A DNA stretch of 64,000 nucleotides. Source: an uncultured Clostridia bacterium. Lineage in GTDB: Bacteria; Bacillota; Clostridia; Christensenellales; Borkfalkiaceae. Made by a program: the position numbers and the translations under genes. Shown here piece after piece: positions 59,701 through 64,000 of this stretch; the first letter of the stretch is position 1; each line of letters starts with the position of its first letter. The notes under the pieces are model-generated. The model saw only the letters and a list, made by a program, of their open reading frames with translations, made no database searches and was not told the DNA's origin. The stretch covers positions 1 through 64,000 of the forward strand of contig CAJFGA010000001.1 of assembly GCA_904374385.1 (NCBI GenBank). Reading direction: 5' to 3'.

Positions 59701-60334
59701 TTTCCGCCTGTTTGGCGAGCGGATGGAGCATGCGCTCCACTTCGCTGATGCGCTGCAAAAAAATGTTGAGATTATTATAAGAATTGGAAAGCCTGCGCTC
59801 GATGTCCTGCCGCCGCGATTTGAAGACGATGATGCCCGTCGCCTCTTCGAAGATCGCGCGCCTGTCCTCCGGCTTGGCATTCATGATCTGTTCGATCTTA
59901 CCCTGCCCGATGATGGAATATCCCTCCTTGCCGAGGCCGACGTTGTGCAGCCTGTCCACGATATCCTTCATGCGGCAGGGCTGCTTGTTGATCAGATACT
60001 CGCTCTCGCCGCTGCGGAAAAGCCGCCTCGTCATGGCGACTTCGTCGTAGTCGAGATCGGCAAACATGCGGGTAGAATTGTCGAATGTGAGCGTCACTTC
60101 GCAAAAAGACTGGCTCTTGCGCGTTTGCGTGCCGCCGAAAATGACGTCTTGCATGCTCGAACCGCGCATCGTCTTGGCCGACTGCTCGCCGAACACCCAG
60201 CGGATGGCATCCGCCACGTTGCTCTTGCCGCAGCCGTTCGGCCCCACAATGCAGGTGACGCCGTTATCGAATTTTATTTCGGTTTTATCCGCAAAAGATT
60301 TGAAACCGTTGAGTTCGACTTTTTTGAAATTCAA
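56735..60334 (-). CDS. smc: Chromosome segregation protein SMC
   Basis: 1199 residues from a TTG at 60334, preceded by GGGGGAG 7 bases upstream; the next conserved residues NFKKVELNGFKSFADKT are the true N-terminus. P-loop GPNGCGKSNV (31-40), two long coiled coils flanking a hinge (about 510-660, with GGAMQNIVTG and GGSRRADSGNLL), then the C-terminal signature LSGGERALTAIAILFA and Walker B FCVLDEIEAALDEAN. Known: with ScpA/ScpB it loops and segregates the chromosome. The TTG follows the rnc stop TGA by one base, so the two are coupled. Confidence 0.97.
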   Translation of the reverse strand: MNFKKVELNGFKSFADKTEIKFDNGVTCIVGPNGCGKSNVADAIRWVFGEQSAKTMRGSSMQDVIFGGTQTRKSQSFCEVTLTFDNSTRMFADLDYDEVAMTRRLFRSGESEYLINKQPCRMKDIVDRLHNVGLGKEGYSIIGQGKIEQIMNAKPEDRRAIFEEATGIIVFKSRRQDIERRLSNSYNNLNIFLQRISEVERMLHPLAKQAEKTKRYNELYGLLKNAEINLYIYKHDNAASARASIHAMLDSLQAAIDAGREEVERLETQYEEDRRKVSESDALLQQLNESILKYTVDLEKKEGDVKVLRERIGFFREQRENSEKFIEDGTLRLQEIERESSAAEQAAAGLRAKIADAEKEISVLDGEVAEYNAKLSEYEELSDRSQKSVIDTIENLSEIRQNIGTLSAKKEAVEERIAEIAAAAEKLKEEIGAGKKSLAECEDWYNELIDYVAREKDTKAAKEGEIAAVNAESDALSEKIFQANARISALQDRRRFYLNIKEDFEGYKFSVKKLMGDSRNNPEIAKRIKGVIADIVKCDEKYEVAIETAFGGAMQNIVTGSSDDARWLIEYLKKTRGGSVTFLPVPSLKPRYETEYTRRALKEKGAVGLANELVRYDPYYDNVIYNLIGNTLIADNIANANEIAKKYPHAFRIVTLDGDVISTSGSMTGGSRRADSGNLLANERKIEETSKEISAAEAEVKKLTAARAALEEKKAKAAGEMETLRESFQEARAKIAALEEKRQSLSQKLAEDENSLKTQEGSLAMLYERMKGIDTAFSTSSEGEEKIAKMKSAADEESEKRKAEYDKLKSELGERNLRLNVLHVYIAQYRAAMEGENGTCERLVREREELTAKIADSAANIQSIAATVEDLEAMAEKTALTPQQRSELNALRERKDALLRDKERLNGALESVMAKSRAAQEKIDALSEQRHRQEIELTKIDSELENLQARIDEEYQETYETCLQYKDENFDPKEGQTLVNRLKREINALGAINHNALEEYEALAAQYEEMCTQRDDVQKGIDDTSAALEELKGEMQKQFDAGFDQINENFKKLFRELFGGGKAELQMDYSETDDPLSAGVEIVACPPGKKLTKISLLSGGERALTAIAILFAILMLRPMPFCVLDEIEAALDEANVDKFAQFLKKFAKETQFIVITHRKPTMEKADCLFGVTMEEKGVSKIVSVKLSEVESKLGGDTVA

Positions 60335-60335
60335 A

Positions 60336-61007
60336 TCAGTTCTCCCCCGATGGATTTTGTAATTGAAAGAGAAGGGCGCGGGCGGCAGCCTTTTCCGCCT
60401 CTGCCTTGCTGTGCCCTTTGCCGAAAGCAGCCCTGCCGGCGCCCTCGGCGCATACGGTAAACAGGGGCGCATGGGGCGCGCCCTCCGTTTTGACGACGGT
60501 GTAAACCGTCTTTTCCTGCCCGCGCGCCTGCAAAAATTCCTGCAATTCGCCCTTGAAATTGCGCGATTCGCCCTCTTTTAAGAGGAGCGGCGCGAGAAAG
60601 CGTCTGACAACTTTTTCCGCCTCCTCCATGCCGCCGTCGAGATAGATGCCCGCGACGATCGCCTCGAACAGGCTGGAAATCGCCTTTGCGTTCGGTGCGG
60701 AGCCGGAAAACAACAAAAACCGATCCAGGCCGGCGTGCACGATACAATCTTTCAGCGGGGCTTCCGAAACGAGCTTCTGCCGCCGTTCGGTCATCCGGCC
60801 CTCGCTTTCGCCTTCGGACGCATACAACGCTTTCGCGACGAGAAAGCCGAGTACGGCATCGCCCAAAAACTCCAGGCGCTCGTTGCTTTCCGTCTTGTGG
60901 ACGTTGGCATAAGAGGCGTGGGTAAAGCACGCACTGAGCAGCGCCTTATCGGCAAAGGTATACCCTATGATTTTTTCGATTTCGGCCGCGTCACGATTCG
61001 GAAGCAC
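60336..61007 (-). CDS. rnc: Ribonuclease III
   Basis: 223 residues from a GTG at 61007 with GGAGG 6 bases upstream. The catalytic signature is NERLEFLGDAVLG (42-54), followed by LFEAIVAGIYLDGG and a C-terminal double-stranded RNA-binding domain (LQEFLQARGQEKTVYTVV, then FGKGHSKAEAEKAAARALL). Known: it cuts double-stranded RNA in rRNA processing and mRNA decay. Its start overlaps plsX by 17 bases, and smc follows by one base. Confidence 0.97.
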   Translation of the reverse strand: MLPNRDAAEIEKIIGYTFADKALLSACFTHASYANVHKTESNERLEFLGDAVLGFLVAKALYASEGESEGRMTERRQKLVSEAPLKDCIVHAGLDRFLLFSGSAPNAKAISSLFEAIVAGIYLDGGMEEAEKVVRRFLAPLLLKEGESRNFKGELQEFLQARGQEKTVYTVVKTEGAPHAPLFTVCAEGAGRAAFGKGHSKAEAEKAAARALLFQLQNPSGEN

Positions 61008-62025
61008 CGATCGCCTCCAGATCTACGCCGGCGAGCATCTCTTTGATGCTGCCGATGATGTTATTGTCCGCCGCCTCTTTCGCCTGCAAAAGGGATGCGC
61101 AGATGGAATCCGCCTTGCTCGACCCGTGCGACTTGACGACGACCTTATCGATGCCCAAAAGCACCGCCCCTCCGTATTTGTTGTAGTCCATGACCTTTTT
61201 GATCTTTTTGAAGGTCGGGCGCATAAACAGCGCATAGCCGAGCTTTGCCATAAAGGAGGAGGAAATATACTTTTTAATGATCTTCATGACGGCGGCGGCT
61301 GTACCCTCCGTCGTTTTGAGGGCAATGTTGCCCGAAAACCCGTCGCATACGGCGACGTCAATATCGCCGCTCATGATATCGCGCCCCTCCACGTTGCCCA
61401 CAAAGCGGATGCCGGGCAGCGTTTTGAGAAGCTCGTGCGCTTCTTGATGGAGAGGATCCCCCTTATGATCTTCCGTGCCGTTGGTCACCAACCCCACGCG
61501 CGGCTCTTTCACGCCGAATGCGCGCGCATACGCCGTGCCCATGATGGCAAAATGGCAAAGATTGACGGGCTTGCATTCCGCATTCGCGCCCGCATCGATG
61601 ATATAGACCTTCCCCTCCTGGGCGGTGGGGAGCGCGGGGCAGACGGCGGGGCGGGAAATGCCGCGGATGCGGCCCACGCGCAGGAGCGCACCGGTAAGCA
61701 CGGCACCCGTAGATCCGGCCGAAACGAACCCTTTCGCATCGTCGTCCTCTTTGAGCATTTTGAGCGCGACTACGAGAGAGGAATCCTTCTTTTGCCGGAT
61801 GGCTGCCGTAGGTACGTCGTCGTTGGTGATGACTTCGGAACAATTTACGACTTCCAAGCGCGCCTTATCGTAAGTAAGCCCCGCAAGAACGGCGGAAATT
61901 TTTCCTTCGTCGCCCGTGAGAACAACTTTCAGTTCCTTTTCAGCCTGCAGCGCCGCGACGGCGCCCTTTACGATCTCCTCGGGGGCGTTGTCTCCGCCCA
62001 TCGCGTCCAATATGATTTTCGTCAT
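60991..62025 (-). CDS. plsX: Phosphate acyltransferase PlsX
   Basis: 344 residues from the ATG at 62025 (GAGGAG upstream); a longer frame lacks a start signal. The family opening IILDAMGGDNAPEEIVKGA and the segments VSAGSTGAVLTGALLRVGRI and VAVCDGFSGNIALKTTEG are present. Known: PlsX turns acyl-ACP into acyl-phosphate for phospholipid synthesis. acpP, which often lies between plsX and rnc, is missing; instead plsX and rnc overlap directly. Confidence 0.96.
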   Translation of the reverse strand: MTKIILDAMGGDNAPEEIVKGAVAALQAEKELKVVLTGDEGKISAVLAGLTYDKARLEVVNCSEVITNDDVPTAAIRQKKDSSLVVALKMLKEDDDAKGFVSAGSTGAVLTGALLRVGRIRGISRPAVCPALPTAQEGKVYIIDAGANAECKPVNLCHFAIMGTAYARAFGVKEPRVGLVTNGTEDHKGDPLHQEAHELLKTLPGIRFVGNVEGRDIMSGDIDVAVCDGFSGNIALKTTEGTAAAVMKIIKKYISSSFMAKLGYALFMRPTFKKIKKVMDYNKYGGAVLLGIDKVVVKSHGSSKADSICASLLQAKEAADNNIIGSIKEMLAGVDLEAIGASES

Positions 62026-62355
62026 AAAAAACTTCTCCTCGCTCTGTTCATGCATTTCTCTCGCAAAGGCGCTGCGAAACGCCGTGATTTGATAGACAAC
62101 CTTTGTTCGCCGACATAAAGTCGGCTCTGCAATGTTTTTCTCTCTGCGAAAATTTTGAAGGGCTTTCATATTAAAACTATTTTCGCATCCACTCTTTTTC
62201 GGCAACCCACTGCCTCACAGAAGGGGTGAATGTCCGCGGTTCAATATTATGTGTGCCCTTAAAAATCGCGGACAGAGGGGGAAAGCCGCACGGGTTTCCC
62301 CTCAAATCACGAAAATCCGCAGGCGTCAGCACGCCGAGAATTTTGTGAAAATTTT
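62026..62355. other. Gene-poor spacer between plsX and asnS with hairpins
   Basis: The 330-base gap holds no established gene. Two inverted repeats stand out: GTCCGCG...CGCGGAC (about 62230-62275) and GGGGAAAGCC...GGTTTCCCC (about 62278-62301). A 51-codon minus-strand frame is listed separately. No clear terminator for asnS or strong promoter for plsX was found, though one must exist here. Confidence 0.4.
62177..62332 (-). pseudogene. Possible small or remnant ORF (51 codons) upstream of plsX
   Basis: From a GTG at 62332 the frame reads LTPADFRDLRGNPCGFPPLS, then AIFKGTHNIEPRTFTPSVR and QWVAEKEWMRK before TAG. The sequence is protein-like, but there is no ribosome site and the same bases form hairpins. 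The open frame also continues upstream into the 3' end of asnS without an ATG. It could be a remnant, part of an interspersed repeat, or chance. Confidence 0.2.
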
Positions 62356-63738
62356 TTAATACTCCAAATTTCCCACTGTTCTCGGGAAGGGCAGAACGTC
62401 GCGGATGTTGGCAATGCCCGTGAGGTACATGATCATCCTCTCAAAGCCCAAGCCAAAGCCCGAATGCACGGTGCCGCCGTATTTGCGGAGATTTAAATAC
62501 CAATCGTAATCCGCGGGGTTCAAGTTCATTTCCTTCATACGAGCGAGCAACACATCTTCCCGCTCTTCCCTCTGCGAACCGCCGATCAATTCCCCGATGC
62601 CCGGCACGAGCAAATCGGCAGCGGCCACCGTCTTCCCGTCGTCGTTAAGGCGCATGTAAAACGCCTTGATCTCCTTCGGGTAATCGGTGAGAAAGACCGG
62701 TTTTTTATATACCTGCTCGGTCAGATACCGCTCATGCTCGCTCTGCAGGTCGCATCCCCAATACACGGGAAATTCGAATTTTTCTTTGACTTTTTCCAAA
62801 ATTTTGATCGCCTCGGTATACGTAAGGCGGACAAATTCGTTTTCCGACACGTTTTTCAGACGTTCTACCAGCCCTTTATCCACAAAGCTGTTCAAAAATT
62901 CGATCTCTGCGGGGCATGTTTCCATGACGTGGCGGATGATCGCTTTGACCATCGCTTCCGCGACGTCCATATCCCCTTCGAGGTCGCAAAAAGACATTTC
63001 CGGCTCGATCATCCAAAACTCCGCCGCGTGGCGGGTCGTGTTGGAACGCTCTGCGCGGAAGGTCGGGCCGAAAGTATACACGTCGGAAAACGCCATGGCG
63101 AACGTTTCCGCATTGAGCTGCCCGGATACGGTCAGAGCAGCCCTTTTGCCGAAAAAGTCCTTTTTATAATCGACATCGCCCTTTATCTGATCCAATTCGA
63201 GCGTGGTCACTTGAAACATCGCGCCGGCGCCCTCGCAGTCGCTGCCCGTGATGATGGGCGTATGCACATACACGAAGCCCCTTTCGTTAAAAAATTTATG
63301 GATGGCAAACGCTGCCTCGCTGCGGATGCGGAACACGGCGTTGAAAGTATTCGTGCGCGGACGGAGATAGGCGATCTCGCGCAAAAATTCGAGGGAATGC
63401 CTCTTTTTTTGCAGCGGATAGTCGGGCGAAGAAGCGCCCATGACGGAGATCTTTTCCGCCTTGATCTCGAAGGGCTGTTTGTTTTCGGGCGTCAGAACGA
63501 CCTTCCCTTCGACGACGAGGCTCGCCCCCACGTTTTGGCGGGCGATCTCATCATAATTGGCGAGGAATTCCCGCTCGAAAACGACCTGCACGTTTTTAAA
63601 GCAGCTGCCGTCGTTCAGCTCGATAAAGCCGAAAGACTTGCCGTCTCGCAGCGTTCTGACCCAGCCGCAGACGATGACGCTCTTGCCGCCGAAATCGGAC
63701 GGCGCGCCGTAGATTTGCTTGATGGTTGTCCGTTTCAT
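62356..63738 (-). CDS. asnS: Asparaginyl-tRNA synthetase
   Basis: 460 residues. The N-terminal OB anticodon domain contains [24 protein letters not shown]. The class II core has [15 protein letters not shown], motif 2 [20 protein letters not shown], and motif 3 [25 protein letters not shown] and the GGTVHSGF segment fit AsnRS rather than AspRS. Known: it charges tRNA-Asn directly, so the Asp-tRNA amidation route is not obligatory here. A TTGATA-N17-TAGAAT promoter precedes it; no T-box is present. Confidence 0.97.
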   Translation of the reverse strand: MKRTTIKQIYGAPSDFGGKSVIVCGWVRTLRDGKSFGFIELNDGSCFKNVQVVFEREFLANYDEIARQNVGASLVVEGKVVLTPENKQPFEIKAEKISVMGASSPDYPLQKKRHSLEFLREIAYLRPRTNTFNAVFRIRSEAAFAIHKFFNERGFVYVHTPIITGSDCEGAGAMFQVTTLELDQIKGDVDYKKDFFGKRAALTVSGQLNAETFAMAFSDVYTFGPTFRAERSNTTRHAAEFWMIEPEMSFCDLEGDMDVAEAMVKAIIRHVMETCPAEIEFLNSFVDKGLVERLKNVSENEFVRLTYTEAIKILEKVKEKFEFPVYWGCDLQSEHERYLTEQVYKKPVFLTDYPKEIKAFYMRLNDDGKTVAAADLLVPGIGELIGGSQREEREDVLLARMKEMNLNPADYDWYLNLRKYGGTVHSGFGLGFERMIMYLTGIANIRDVLPFPRTVGNLEY

Positions 63739-63787
63739 CCTACACCTCCGAAAACAGAAGGATCGTTTTTGCTTTTAATTTCCTTTT

Positions 63788-63816
63788 ATTCTATCAAATT
63801 CGGGGGAAAATATCAA
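63788..63816 (-). promoter_or_regulatory. Predicted promoter of asnS
   Basis: TTGATA (63816-63811) and TAGAAT (63793-63788) on the minus strand, 17 bases apart, about 50 bases before the ATG. Confidence 0.6.
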
Positions 63817-63879
63817 GTATATTTTGTCGGAAAACAAAAATCGCAAAAGACGCCCTTTTGCCGTGAAACATTGTAAAAA

Positions 63880-63909
63880 CATCCGCCGCGCAAAATTGCG
63901 CGGCGGATG
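63880..63909 (-). terminator. Terminator of the gene at the right edge
   Basis: A 14-bp stem (CATCCGCCGCGCAA with its complement) is followed on the leftward transcript by GUUUUUAC. It lies 33 bases after the stop codon of the partial gene. Confidence 0.75.
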
Positions 63910-63941
63910 CTCGATTTCGTATCTATTTTGCGGCAGGCGCT

Positions 63942-64000
63942 TTATTTTGTGGCGTCCGCCGCCGCGGCTTCCTGCCGGACGGCGCTTTCGGCAAGGCTCT
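63942..64000 (-). CDS. 3' end of an unidentified gene
   Basis: A minus-strand frame open at the window edge ends with SLAESAVRQEAAAADATK and a TAA at 63944-63942. The Ala/Glu-rich tail and the terminator directly downstream support a real gene, but 18 residues are too few to name it. Confidence 0.45.
   Translation of the reverse strand, partial: SLAESAVRQEAAAADATK

Noticed and set aside
63739-63941. T-box leader upstream of asnS (and of hisS)
   Set aside because: No TGGNACCGCG-type T-box sequence, no specifier-loop arrangement and too little space before hisS.
1-64000. CRISPR arrays, tRNA or rRNA genes, insertion sequences, prophage
   Set aside because: No regularly spaced direct repeats, no tRNA-like cloverleaf in any gap, no transposase, integrase or phage structural genes were found by reading all intergenic regions; short or degenerate elements could still be missed by eye.

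Overview
The window looks like a chromosomal segment of an uncultured, fairly GC-rich Bacillota (class Clostridia, perhaps a gut lineage; the order cannot be fixed from sequence alone). The main support is gene order. Reading leftwards on the minus strand from about 62 kb, it carries plsX-rnc-smc-ftsY-ylxM-ffh-rpsP-khpA-rimM-trmD, then rbgA-rnhB-yraN-rplS, comM-dprA-topA and trmFO-hslV-hslU-hisS. Most genes have GGAGG-type ribosome binding sites, and there is an FMN riboswitch and a CIRCE element. I see no rRNA, tRNA, CRISPR array, transposase or prophage.

Layout. 1-6.2 kb (minus): a truncated M1-type lipoprotein peptidase, an M23 peptidase, tsaD, small membrane proteins and prfB. 6.3-9.65 kb (plus): a three-gene unit of ECF sigma factor, RsgI-like transmembrane anti-sigma factor and a lipoprotein carrying a second RsgI-like domain; this is my best candidate for an undescribed system. 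9.7-12.6 kb (plus): an AraC regulator with a sugar isomerase/oxidoreductase pair. 12.6-18.1 kb (minus): secA, comF, grpB-like and metK. 18.2-21.2 kb (plus): a radical SAM protein and an ABC-F ATPase. 21.2-23.8 kb: icd, then a small accessory module (62-aa and 237-aa unknowns, divergent XRE repressor). 23.8-29 kb (minus): tsaE-tsaB-rimI-hydrolase-murF-ddl, with MurF fused to a membrane domain. 29-35.9 kb (minus): FMN riboswitch-ribU, glyA, two paralogous membrane proteins, trxA, an RseC-like gene and hisS. 35.9-39.2 kb: trmFO-hslV-hslU behind a consensus promoter and CIRCE. 39.3-47.1 kb: topA, dprA, comM, a PMT-type glycosyltransferase and rplS. 47.2-62 kb: the translation, SRP and chromosome-segregation supercluster, with an orphan adenine methyltransferase between smc and ftsY and an unknown gene between ffh and rpsP. 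62.4-63.7 kb: asnS; the last 59 bases hold the 3' end of another minus-strand gene.

Regulation visible in the sequence. Several promoters match the TTGACA-N17-TATAAT consensus (prfB, metK, trmFO, rpsP, the 237-aa gene). Four genes (araC, the radical SAM gene, xre, ylxM) have the -10 hexamer 6-11 nt before the ATG and no Shine-Dalgarno sequence, so their mRNAs are probably leaderless. Start codons were chosen by Shine-Dalgarno spacing and family length; smc, trmFO and the alpha/beta hydrolase appear to start at TTG and rnc at GTG.
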